NCBI RefSeq assembly: GCF_019320115.1 | Contig: NC_089593.1 | Coordinates: 14,536,789 to 14,600,788, forward strand | Reading direction: 5' to 3' | DNA length: 64,000 bases | Origin: Miscanthus floridulus | Lineage: Eukaryota > Streptophyta > Magnoliopsida > Poales > Poaceae | Part shown: one piece after another, positions 11,318-22,016 of the stretch | How positions within the stretch are numbered: the stretch's first letter is position 1 | How the letters are laid out: each line of letters opens with the position of its first letter | Program-made: the position numbers and the translations under genes | The notes under the pieces: model-generated | The model's database searches: none | What the model was told of the DNA's origin: nothing | What the model saw: only the letters and a program-made list of their open reading frames with translations

Positions 11318-14300
11318 CACTAGTGCACTGTGCACATATGGGTAACCGTTCTGGTTGGGAAACCCCCTCTAGTCCTGATTTTTTAATCGGGATTATCAAT
11401 CCGGGACTAAAGGTCCGCCATTTAGTCCCGGGCCTTACAACCGGGATTGAATAAGGTCATTTAGTCCCGGTTGGTTATGGGGCTCCAAACCGACTCCCGA
11501 GGGCACGCAACTCCAATCCCGGTTGTTACCTTTAGTCCTACATTGGGCCTCCACTCGGGACTAGAGGTCTTTCAATACCAGTTGATGGTCTAATCCGGTA
11601 CTAAAGCCAAATTTCGGTGTGCGCCAAAACTGCCGTCGTTTTCCGCCCATGCAACAGTTTTTGACATTTCCTTTAACATAAAGAGGTTGAAAAATTAGAA
11701 ATTGCGTAGTAAAAAAATATAGCACAAAAAATTACAATACAAAATTGCTTTCGTATACAATTTATAATGCTTTTGTTTCATGCTTTAAATGTTTAATAAC
11801 ATAAGCTATAAATTATAATTACATTTTAAAAATTTAAATTTCAAATCTGAGAAATTCAAATATAGTTTTCCTTGGCAAGATGATTTCAAATGAAAAAGTT
11901 GACAACTACAAAGTTGCATAACTTTTCGAGATCTACAACTTTTGTTTTGGATGTTTCTCCATTTGAGGTCATTTTAAAAATTCAAATTTAAAATTTAAGA
12001 AATTTAAACATAATTTTCCTTGATAAAATGATTTCAAGTCAAAAAGTTGTCAACTATAATGTTGTGTAATTTTTTGAGATCTACAACTTTTATTTTGGTC
12101 ATTTTTTCATCTGACAAAGTGTTAGTGCACATTGTTCACAAATTTACATCTCTCTCTTATAGCCACTTTGTCGGACGAAGAAATGACAAAAATAAAAGTT
12201 GTAGATCTTGATCAGTTCTACAACTTTTATGTTTATGAATTTCGCAGCTGAATTCATTCACTTCTTTAAAATGCTATTTGAAGTTGCCATTTGTTGAGAA
12301 TCAAATTTTAAATTGATAAAATAAATTGACATGAAAAGATGACCAAAATGAAAACCGTAAGAACACAATAAATTGACAGAGCATGAATTTAGAAAATTTT
12401 AGAAAAAAATCATCAAATTTGAAGTTAGTATCACGGAGAAAGACTAGTTACAAATTTTAGCCAGAGATTAAAAAGAAAAATCAAACTTCTTTAAAAATTT
12501 AATTTCAAACAGAATTTTGAAATAGTAGATGATTCCAAATGAAAAAGATGTCAACTACAAAGTTGCATAACTTTTCGAGATCTGCAACTTTCATATTGAT
12601 TGTTTCTTCATTTGAGGTCATTTTAGAAATTCAAATTTCAAATTTGAGAAATTCAAACATAGTTTTCCTTGCCAAGATGACTTCAAATGAAAAAGTTATC
12701 AACTACAAAGTTGTTTAACTTTTCGAGATCTACAACTTTTATTTTAGATATTTCTTCATCCAAGGTCGTTTATGAGACGCATGCGATATAAAAAACAATA
12801 ATAAAGATCTTAGAGAACCTTAGAATAAATATTTAGGGTACATATACGATAACAAAGACCTAACAATAAAATTACATTTACGATAACAATGACTTTTCTA
12901 TAAGTAGGTCAATGTTACAATCAAAGTGTACCAATACATTATAAAATAACCAACTTAAAAACATTCTTCTAGCATCAAAGTAGGGTCAAATAGGTGCCAG
13001 AGGATGCCAGAGGTGGATGACGAACTACGCCTATTTGGAGACGAAGGGGGTGGTTGTGCGAGCTCCGATGAACCCATGCCTCTCAGAAGACAGTACATTC
13101 ATGCCTTGCATGGATCCATCAATCTGCGGATAGCCTATTCATGCCTTGCATGGATAGACAATCCATAGACAGTCCAGAGTACACCGTATTTGATGGATCC
13201 ATCAACGTAGCAGACAGCCCATGCAACAATTATGTTGCTTCTCCAGGCTTCGACGTTGCTCCATCTTCAAAAATATTCTTCTAGTACCTCTTGTGTGCAT
13301 CATTGCTGACTACGTGTAATAAAATTTGCATGTGGAGGACTTTCTCCCACACAGTGGCCATATATGTGGATAGAAAATTGGGCGAACAACAACGGATGAA
13401 TTGGGATAAAATTGGACGCAACAGAACACTGCATGCATGTCGTCCTGGGAGATGAATGGCGCCCAATGGCCGGTTTTATAAGCATGAGAAGTGGGGTGGT
13501 AGGTGGGATGAGTGGTGATTAAGCGGCGTGGTAGGTGGGAGCTGTGGTGGTAGGTGGGGGACTTTTAATCCCGGTTTGTAACACAAACTAAGATTAAAGG
13601 TACACTTTAGTTCCGGTTTGTAGTATAAATCGGGACTAAAAGGGTGTTTCTTTCTGTTTATTATAATTACATAATGCCTTGTGTTTTTATTTCTCTGATT
13701 TTTTTTATTTGCATATGCATTTCAATCCTACACGGGTTAAATTTCAATCCATGCAAACATAATTATAATATCCATACGAATAATCTTATGAACATAATTA
13801 ACTTGCATACAAACATAATTAAAATATCCATACAAATAAACCAAATTAAACATAACCATTCGAATAAACCTAATTAAATATAACCATATGAATAAACCTA
13901 ACTAACACATGGATCTTAACCAGCTGTAACCCCAGCATGTCTTCACTACCAGTAGTGTATGTCTCGGATTGTGTAACCATGATCATTGTCTATGTAATGC
14001 AAGGCCCGCACTAAAATACTCTCCATTGCCTCACAACACCGAGGACATGGCATCCCATAGATGTAGCCTACTAACAGAATATCGATGGTCTGGTTCTGCC
14101 TAAATCTCACACAATACTGGATGTCAATTGTCGTCCTCTGGCCCATCGCTTCCACGAAGTCCCAAGCGTACCCCAGTCGCTTAATAGCTTGCGTGAGAAT
14201 GGGCTGCAAGCCACATGTAGCATAGATGAAATCATAGAGCAAAATCTACAAGCGGACAAACAAAAAATATCAGGAAGCGCTCATATAATAATAAAAATAA

Positions 14301-14915
14301 ATAAACTTTACTCTTATATCATATACGACGTACCACATCCATTTGGTTGAATATCGCATGCCTCTCGCTTACTCGCGGCACATCCATACTATGCTGACGT
14401 AAAGCATCTATCTTCGAGGACGAGAAATCAAGCATCCATCTGGCCGCCTAACTGTCGTTCAGTCTGCACGATGTCGTGGCGGACCTCATTATTGTACCTA
14501 ATGGGGATATCGAAGGCGAGACTGCATATCCATAACTCGTCTCCTTCATCATTCACGACCTCACTTGTGGTCGTCTCGAAGATGTCCAACACCCCGAGCA
14601 ACCGTAGTCCTGCTTTCAACCACTTGACCGGTTTTATAGTCTATGACATATGCAACAATCATGCTATGAGTGAATGTATATATGCAAAAAATATATTAGC
14701 ACGTAAAACTTAAAATATTCCATACTATTGATGGGTCTGGGTGACGTGGAACGGCCCTATCTGGCGATGACGCGAATGGAAGATCTTCAGGATGGAAACC
14801 TGGTTCCTGTGGCTGGGGAAATCCGCCGCTATTCATCGTAACTAAAAAACAAAAAAAAATCCCAATAAGTATAGAACCCCATATAAATATACTATGCAAC
14901 AATATATATTAGAGA

Positions 14916-14983
<68 letters not shown>

Positions 14984-15669
14984 TGCCAAGTAAACTTCAA
15001 CATTTTGCACATAATTTTTTTTAACAATTATTAACTCTCATCAAGAAATAATGTTTCTAACAAAGATCTAGAAAACTATAAATGTTTAAGGTTATGTAGA
15101 AATAATGTATAAATAAAAATAAAATCTACCATTATTATGCTTATTACTAAATCATGAAATGATCTACATTATTAGCAATAAAAGATTAGAAGATGAAGTT
15201 GCTCACCTTTAGAAGATTGAAGATGAAGCCGACGGCCGAGAGCAAGAACTTGCTCCCCCAAGCGAGAACACGGATGAACACACGCGCACAAGCAAAGACC
15301 AAAGATTTAAGCGCCTGTGTCTCGGGCTGAGGGGACAGTGAAAGCGGGTAATATAGGTGGGATCTTTAGTCCCGGTTGATGGACCCTACCGGGACTAAAG
15401 GATCAACCTATAGTCCTGGTTGGAGCCAAAACCTGACATAAAATGCCAGCGGGACCTTTGGTCTTAGTTGGTGGTTCCAACCGAGATTGAAAGGCGACCT
15501 TTAGTCCTGGTTTGTACCATAGACCGGGATTAAAGGTTCCTGCTACACTATTCGTTGGGTAGAGAATTCTAGTCCCGGTTGATGGTTTCAACCTAGACTA
15601 AATCTCCTATTGCTCCCAGACCAAATTCTGGCTGAGACTAAAGCCAAAAATTAAAAGTCTCTAGTAGTG
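11318..15669. mobile_element. Non-autonomous CACTA (En/Spm) element
   Basis: Left end CACTAGTGCACTG and right end TCTCTAGTAGTG bound 4352 bp. Both subterminal regions are packed with TTTAGTCCCGGTT and its complement (11380-11600; 13560-13640; 15360-15610), the arrangement expected for transposase binding in CACTA elements. The internal 11860-12760 holds about five copies, some inverted, of a ~100-bp unit containing AACTTTTCGAGATCTACAAC. No transposase domain remains. Open frames at 13946-14242 and 14428-14619 (minus) could be remnants of captured sequence but match no family I know. The 3-bp flanks (TGA, TCA) do not match exactly. Confidence 0.8.
14919..14980. repeat. (AT)n microsatellite
   Basis: About 31 uninterrupted AT dinucleotides inside the CACTA element. 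They produce an artefactual Tyr-Ile repeat in translation. Confidence 0.97.
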
Positions 15670-15950
15670 TCACGAGGCTGGGGGTCCTCGAATGACATAA
15701 CTTGCTGCTAGGAACAGGTAAAGACCGTTGCATCTGTTGTAGCAGTCTCGAACATCACCCTTGTATACAAAGGCCCTAGCAGCAAGGTGTTATTCTAATA
15801 TAAGTTGTTTTGCAAGTCATCAGCATGCCCCTATATCTACGACTACTTCTATGCCCCCGATTCCTTGGTGAGCTAAGATTATTAGATAGATGGCCCATCT
15901 TGTTAGTTGTAGCCTGAAACTCCATTTTTGTATTTAATAAATCGGATTTG

Positions 15951-16501
15951 CTAAACAACATCCGGTTGTTTTAGCGGCCGTGGACGTGCGATTTTCTAGC
16001 CGCAGGATCTGACACGCGAGACTCTCTCCGCTGTCCGATATGACTTGCTCTTTCTGGGCAAGGGTGCGCCTCTGCGAGCCTGCTGGCTGCTGCTGCATCC
16101 TGCATGTGACCGCACAGAGAGAGGGGAGACCGTAGAGAGAGAGAGAGAGAGAGGGTGGTGGCCGCGCATGGAGGCTCTGGACCGGCGCACGGGACCCTAG
16201 GTCTGCTCCCATCAATCATCTTTATAATTTGTATTTTTTTCTGAAATTTTTTAGAACAATTCGAATAATTTGACATATATTTATCTGATGTCTGGAATCC
16301 ATAGAGATAATTTATATTTTTTTAAAAAATGACATATATTTGTGTTATTTTCAAATTACATCACTATGTCTAGTAAATTACACCGAAGAAGTTATTGTAA
16401 ATATAGTAATAAGGTGATGTAAATATAGCTATAAGACAGTGTAAGTGTATCGACAAAAATCTGATTGTTGGGAGAGGCTAAAACAACCGGTTGTTGGTTA
16501 G
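15951..16501. mobile_element. TIR element, ~551 bp, superfamily unresolved
   Basis: CTAAACAACATCCGGTTG at the left and CAACCGGTTGTTGGTTAG at the right belong to terminal inverted repeats of about 25 bp matching at 23 positions. The interior contains a (GA)n run and no transposase. No clear target duplication was found. Confidence 0.6.
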
Positions 16502-16904
16502 ACGTTTGGCTTGCCCTTCATGTTTCACTCAAAAAAAAGGTATGGCATGGATGGCTGGCGGTTTATGAACTATGTATGTTTGATGACAAACTTCTGATGT
16601 TGATCTTAGATGATGTCAACTCATGTGATGTTAACTGATGTATCGTTGAACCTACGCTGTAAGACTTAAAACTTATATTTTTATGAGAAGTGAACTTGTG
16701 TGAACTATATGTGCACCTATGTGACATGATCCCAGATGAACGCTTGCTGGTAGCTAGATAGTTAGCATCGATCAGTGGTGCTACCAGGGGACGACGTGCT
16801 GGGTTAGCTAGATTAAGTTGAGTGTGGGTCAACGGTGATAGCTTAATTTAGTCCGATATACAATTGGAGGGTCATCACAAAAAATACGTAATTCTGAAAT
16901 AGGC

Positions 16905-18590
16905 ATATGGTAGATTGAGTTATGCTTTTTTAATTAGTTTTCTTATATATAATGCTGATGATACTTTGTTGATACTGCCAGGAGATGCAAGAGTGCTCTT
17001 TAACCTCAGGGGTTTGCTTAGGCCCATCTCAGATTCTACTGGGCTCCATGTGAATTTTAACAAATCTTTCCTTGTGCCAGTTAACATGGACAATAACAGA
17101 GCTTCTCACCTAGCCAACACCTTTGGTTGTCAGGTTGGCAGTATGCCATTTACCTACCTTGGTCTTCCTCTGGGAACAACCAAACCTTCTCTGCTTGAAT
17201 TTACTCCAATAATATCCAAAATTAAAAGAAGACTGTCTGGCATCAGTAAATTTCTTTCTTATCATGTAAGGCTGACCTTGGTCAATTCTATGTTCTCTGC
17301 TCTCCCAACCTTCTTCATGTGCAGCCTCAAACTTCCACCTCAAGTTATCAAGCAGATAGATGTTTTCAGAAAACATTGCTTATGGAGTAAATGTGACATC
17401 AATAGGAAGGGCTCATGCCTAGCTGCTTGGGAAACAGCTTGTAAGCCAAAGGTTCAGGGAGGACTGGACATAATTGACATCCAAAAGCAGAATGATGTCC
17501 TCCTGATGAAATTTATAGATAAATTTTATAACTGTGCAGATGTCCCCTGGGTGAAGTTGACATGGTCCAAATTTTACTCCAATGCACAAACTCCCCCTCA
17601 AGCAAGATGTCCTGTTGGTTCTTTTTGGTGGAAGGATGTATTAAAACTCTTTGGAAAATTCCAAGAATTGGCAATCTGCTCCCCTAATAAAGGTAACACA
17701 ATCCTTTTCTGGTCAGATTCCTGGACTGATCAGCCCCTCAAGGATAAATTTCCCCAGCTGTTCTCTTTTACAAAGAAGCCCAAATGCTCAATTAGATTCT
17801 TTTTGGATCACAATGTTGATAGAACACTCACCCTGCTCCTGTCTAGTATAGCTGCTGATCAACTACAGGCTGTTGACACCCTCCTGATTGAAAGAGACTG
17901 GGATAATGAGATGCATGATATATGGAACTACTCAAGGGGTTCTTCGAAATTCAGTAGCAAAAAGGCCTACAATATCCTAATAGGTTTCACTGCAGCTTCC
18001 CCTCTTTTTCAAATGGCTTTGGGGCTCGAGCAATCCAGGGAAACATAAATTTTTCTTCTGGCTTCTGCTAAGGGATAGATTGAACACAAGAAATATTTTG
18101 AGAAGAAAGAATATGGATCTGGATGATCACAATTGTGCGCTTTGCAACTCAGGAGTGAAGAAACTATCTTCCATCTTTTCTTTGAGTGCTCTTTCAGTAA
18201 TAACTGCTGGTCAACTATACCAATAACCTGGAACTTGAACCTCACACCCCTTGATATGATACTACAAGCCAGAGCTGATTTTGATAGTGTTATTTTTAGA
18301 GAAATCTTCATAACATGTTGCTGGGTGATCTGGTGTACAAGAAATGGTGTCATCTTTGATAATGGTAGAGCTGATGTCAATGAATGGAAGAGACACTTCA
18401 AGAATGAACTTGGATTGGCTTGTACCAAGGCCAAGCCTGCAAGACAAGCATCACTTAGCTCTCGGAGAGATAGCTATCTGTAATAGGAAAGTTTTTTCTT
18501 TTGGGCCTGGTTGCCTTGTACTCTCCTTTTTGTTTTAGCCTTTTGTACATAACATTCTTTCGTTTAATTGAAAAGGGGAAAAAATAGGTA
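16905..18590 (+). mobile_element. 5'-truncated L1-type LINE fragment (ORF2 C-terminal part)
   Basis: The reading frame opens in the reverse transcriptase just before the catalytic motif (NADDTLLILPG). It continues through GLHVNFNKS and FTYLGLPLG, a block typical of plant L1 RT, and on through the region that leads into the RT-associated zinc-binding domain. The main frame stops at 18048. Homology (FFWLLLRDRLNTRN, CALCNSG) continues in another frame to about 18200, so at least one frameshift is present. The 3' end has the TTTTGTACATAA...TTTAATTGAAAAGG tail usual in grass LINEs. It lacks endonuclease and the RT N-terminus, and is therefore a dead copy. Confidence 0.85.
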
Positions 18591-19217
18591 GGGGATTTCC
18601 CCGCTGATTCGGTCAATAATGTGTCACCCGCTGCCACCTCGTTCGCTTTGCTCTTGTCGCCGCCCTGCTTAGCAGTACCATGGATCTGATCAGTTCACAA
18701 CCCAACATGCAACTTAGTACTACCTGCTAGACAGAGATCTTGACCATCAAAACCTATCGTCTATATCGCTACCTGGTATAGGCAACTTTGCTAGACACTG
18801 ACCCAATGTCTTATCCCAAAGAGGCCCCCCATGTGCCTGGGGCTAGCTGTGCCGTGAGCTGAGCAAAACGCCGAGCCGCCGGGTCGGACCGTGCAAAGAT
18901 TAGGGCGTCGGCAGCGTTGGTCAGGCGACTGCATCGGAATGATGGCCGGGCGGTTGGATCTATCTGGTCTCGTCTCTCGTCCAGGACAAGCAGTCAGCAG
19001 AGCAGCCTGTCTGTCGTCTCACTCTCGCCAAGCGCGGAGACTATTTTTTATACTCCGTACATACTAGCTTAGCACAGGATCCGCGGCCATGTGATTGCTT
19101 GCATTGTCGGCAGTGCACGAGCACGGACACAATCGCTCATGAACGGCTGGCTGAATGGCTCGGACGCTCGGTTGCCTTGCCATGCGCGGTGTTCACGAAG
19201 CTAAGCACACGTACCCG
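18591..19217. other. Intergenic stretch without recognised gene
   Basis: No domain or element boundary recognised. Confidence 0.4.
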
Positions 19218-19538
19218 ACGTACTATCTTTGTCTGCTGTCAGGAAGGTTTAAACTTTAAATCATCGATTAAATCAGTTCAATACTACCAACAAATCAATC
19301 AACAAATATCCAATTGATTTTTACGAGAAACTTTTCTGCATTCAAGTGCTCTTTGATATTACCCTTCTAGCCTTCTAAGAAAGGTTTCGAGTTTGCAAAA
19401 GATTAAGGCCTCGTTCGTTGTTTAGTGGGGATTGAGGGCTGGAAACTGATCATCATTGCTATTATAAATAGACTTGTCATTCCATCCAAACTGTTCCAGA
19501 CCTCCGTTCTCCGGTAAACGAAGTGAACTCTCAAACCC
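19218..19538 (+). repeat. Long direct repeat, copy 1
   Basis: 321 bp starting ACGTACTATCTTTGTCTGC and ending GTGAACTCTCAAACCC. It is nearly identical to 20668-20991, with a few single-base changes and 3 bp of indels. The two copies flank a 1.13-kb segment that contains the exon-capturing hAT element. Confidence 0.92.
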
Positions 19539-19736
19539 GGGCGTGTTTGGAACATAGTTTTTCATAGGAATTTTGGAGGATTTCATTCCTCTGGAAAGAA
19601 AGCCTGTGACTACGTTTGGAACATAGGATTCGCAGTTTCTGTTCCGGAGGAAAGGCTTCCAGCTACGTGTGTTTCACGGGAAATAAAACATCCACCGTGA
19701 CCCAAGGGAAAGCTTCTCTCTCTCGTTTTCTCCCGT

Positions 19737-19737
19737 C

Positions 19738-19777
<40 letters not shown>
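19737..19777. repeat. (TC)n microsatellite
   Basis: An uninterrupted CT dinucleotide run directly abutting, and partly supplying, the 8-bp target site CTCTGACT of the adjacent hAT element. Confidence 0.9.
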
Positions 19778-19781
<4 letters not shown>

Positions 19782-19782
<1 letters not shown>

Positions 19783-20630
19783 AAAGATGGCAATGGGGAC
19801 CCGCGACCCGATACCCGACGGGTATTTACTCCATTAGGGTCTAAATATGGATTAAACACACTACCCATGGGTACATAAATGGACCAAACCCTTCACCCAT
19901 CAGGTACGCGGGTATGGGTATGTTCCAGCAGTCCCCGTAACCGTTTACCCATAGGTGAAAAATACCCGGCCATCTGAAAGAGATCAATGCTCCGTGGTTA
20001 GACTACAGATTCTGAAAAGTAATGCAGGTAGCGAGAAACAAATATGCTTGCTAGTAACCTTGGTCATATTTGGTGCAAAAACCATAGCAATGTTGCGAGC
20101 ATTCATCTTGTTGTAGCTTTCATTTTCCACCACATCTGTCATGAGATTGATGGCCCATTCAAGCAATGCTGCTTCAACAGGAGATAGGGTACTTGCAAGA
20201 TGGCTACACTCTTCTTCAGTGTTGCAGTGCATCACTTGTTCTGGAGTCAACGAGTCCAATACTCCACTTGAAAGTTCCCAAAACCATATCTATAATCAAT
20301 AACTTCTACATTAATCATGACTAATGTAGAGGAGAAACTAAATGGAAAGGAATCTTAATTTGCAGAAGATATTATTATATGCTATTATTTGTCTAATTTT
20401 ATGTGCTCTGGTTAGTGGTGGTTGCTGTTGAATTGTTGATTTTCATGTGCGTGAATAAATTATTGGCGGGTACGGGTGACCCGATGGGTATGATTTATCC
20501 GGCCGGGTATGGGTCTGAGGAAAATTCCCCACCCATGACGGGTATGGGTATTCTGGCGGTACCAAATTTTTATGGTGGGAATAGGTCTGGGGTGGCCATA
20601 CCCGATGGGGATTTACCCATTGCCATCTTA
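19782..20630. mobile_element. Non-autonomous hAT with captured host exon (Pack-hAT)
   Basis: 849 bp. Left end TAAAGATGGCAATGGGG and right end CCCATTGCCATCTTA form the terminal inverted repeat, followed inside by the GGGTAT/ATACCC-rich subterminal sequence typical of plant hAT elements. The 8-bp duplication CTCTGACT is perfect (19774-19781 and 20631-20638), fixing both ends. No transposase is present. The cargo is an exon of a Rho/Rop GTPase-activating protein with flanking intron sequence (20059-20289, minus). Confidence 0.92.
20059..20289 (-). pseudogene. Captured RhoGAP-domain exon of a plant RopGAP
   Basis: The 231-nt exon encodes 77 codons, including LDSLTPEQVMHCNTEEE and NARNIAMVFAPNMTK. 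These are characteristic of the RhoGAP domain of plant CRIB-containing RopGAPs, which stimulate GTP hydrolysis by ROP GTPases. It is bounded by a usable acceptor (TATAG before ATATGG) and donor (AAG followed by GTTACT), so intron-exon-intron genomic DNA was captured, not cDNA. The frame is open, but no other RopGAP exon is nearby. It is a gene fragment carried by the hAT, not a functional gene. Family identification is from remembered conserved sequence. Confidence 0.88.
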
Positions 20631-20667
20631 CTCTGACTCCTTCCTCCCGCCATGGTGATTGAACCCT

Positions 20668-20991
20668 ACGTACTATCTTTGTCTGCTGTCAGGAAGGTTT
20701 AAACTTTAAATCATCGATTAAATCAGTTCAATACTACCAACAAATCAATCAACAAATATCCAATTGATTTTTACGAGAAACTTTTCTGCATTCAAGTGCT
20801 CTTTGATATTACCCTTCTAGCCTTCTAAGAAAGGTTTCGAGTTTGCAAAAGATTAAGGCCTCGTTCGTTGTTTAGTGGGGATTGAGGGCTGGAAACTGAT
20901 CATCATTGCTATTATAAAAATAGACTTGTCATTCCATCCGAACTGTTCCAGACTTCCGTTCTCCCGGTAAACGAAGTGAACTCTCAAACCC
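20668..20991 (+). repeat. Long direct repeat, copy 2
   Basis: Second copy of the repeat at 19218-19538. It differs by small insertions (two extra A in the TATAAAAATAG region, one extra C in CTCCCGG) and a few substitutions. Confidence 0.92.
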
Positions 20992-21025
20992 TTAACCTCC
21001 TTTTCTTTCTCCATTCTTCTCTGTC

Positions 21026-21026
<1 letters not shown>

Positions 21027-21061
<35 letters not shown>
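21027..21061. repeat. Poly-C tract, 35 bp
   Basis: Uninterrupted run of 35 C residues just downstream of the second long direct repeat. Its length is uncertain for technical reasons. Confidence 0.95.
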
Positions 21062-21259
21062 TATGTGCCACTTCTTTTTCTCCAACCGTGCAACAACAGA
21101 CTCATCATGCAGAAAAGGAGTAGGAGCCTAGCAGGCAAAGAATATAATTTTGGTGGCCATGGCACACTACTGAGCATGAAGGTAACGCAAAAACACAAGA
21201 GCTACGCAGCGGCGTGAGTAGACCAGGTGTCAAGATCACAGAGGAGATAGACATTGGTC

Positions 21260-21575
21260 CTATTTGGTATGACTCTAGTTCCAGTTTCTTGCAAGGAGCC
21301 ATGCCAAACGGCCATCTAAAAAATGGCTCCCTGCAAGGAGTCTAGGAGAGCTGCAATTTTATGCTAAGGAGTCGGAGGCAAAAAAAAAAGTAGCTTCTCA
21401 AAACATTATACATTTTTTTTTACAAAACTACCACTAGTCATCTTTTTTACAAATGTTTTCAAAACTACCACCAAAAAAGTGAAAAGTTACTTCACGTGAA
21501 AGTTAAAGCCATTTTAGGAACATGAAAAGTTAGAGCCGTTTTAGGAGCTAGAGCCCTACCAAACAGAGCCAAAGT
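21260..21575. mobile_element. Putative TIR/MITE element with GGAGCC-type ends
   Basis: The left end CCTATTTGGTATGACTCTAG and the complement of the right end (GTTTGGTAGGGCTCTAGCTC) form an imperfect inverted repeat, with GCAAGGAGCC and GTTAGAGCCG phrases inside. It is similar in style to 4018-4282. It has no coding potential. Confidence 0.45.
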
Positions 21576-22016
21576 GGTGACCATGGCTCAGGAGTTTGGC
21601 AACTTGAGAAAAGAATGCCTAAAAAAAGGTCTACCTTTAATGCTTCATCCGACATTCATCCAACGTCTAAACAAAATATGTTAGTACTCAAAACAGATTA
21701 GATTGCGATTTTGATGGCCAAAGGTCTAGATTCCTGCCTGGATGCGAAGTTGCCCAGCAGGCAGCAAGCAAACAGCACCTGGGGAGTTTAGTTGATTGGG
21801 TGAGCGCTGCAGGCTAGGCGTCATCCAAACAGCCCGTAGTGCTCCGGTGCATCCAACAACGTAACTCTTTGGCTGACCTTATAATTACATTGAGATCCCC
21901 AGACTAGATATTGGTCAAAACATAGCTTATGGATAGTTATACCATTTATACCATCAAAAACATTCGTCTGCTCAACAGTAGGGTTTAACCTACTAGGCTG
22001 CTGCTACATGGCTACA
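21576..22016. other. 3' flank of UTP25
   Basis: Presumed 3' UTR and downstream sequence of the minus-strand gene. AT-rich, with no other feature recognised. Confidence 0.4.

Noticed and set aside
14842..15027. Tyr-Ile repeat ORF
   Set aside because: Translation of an (AT)n microsatellite.
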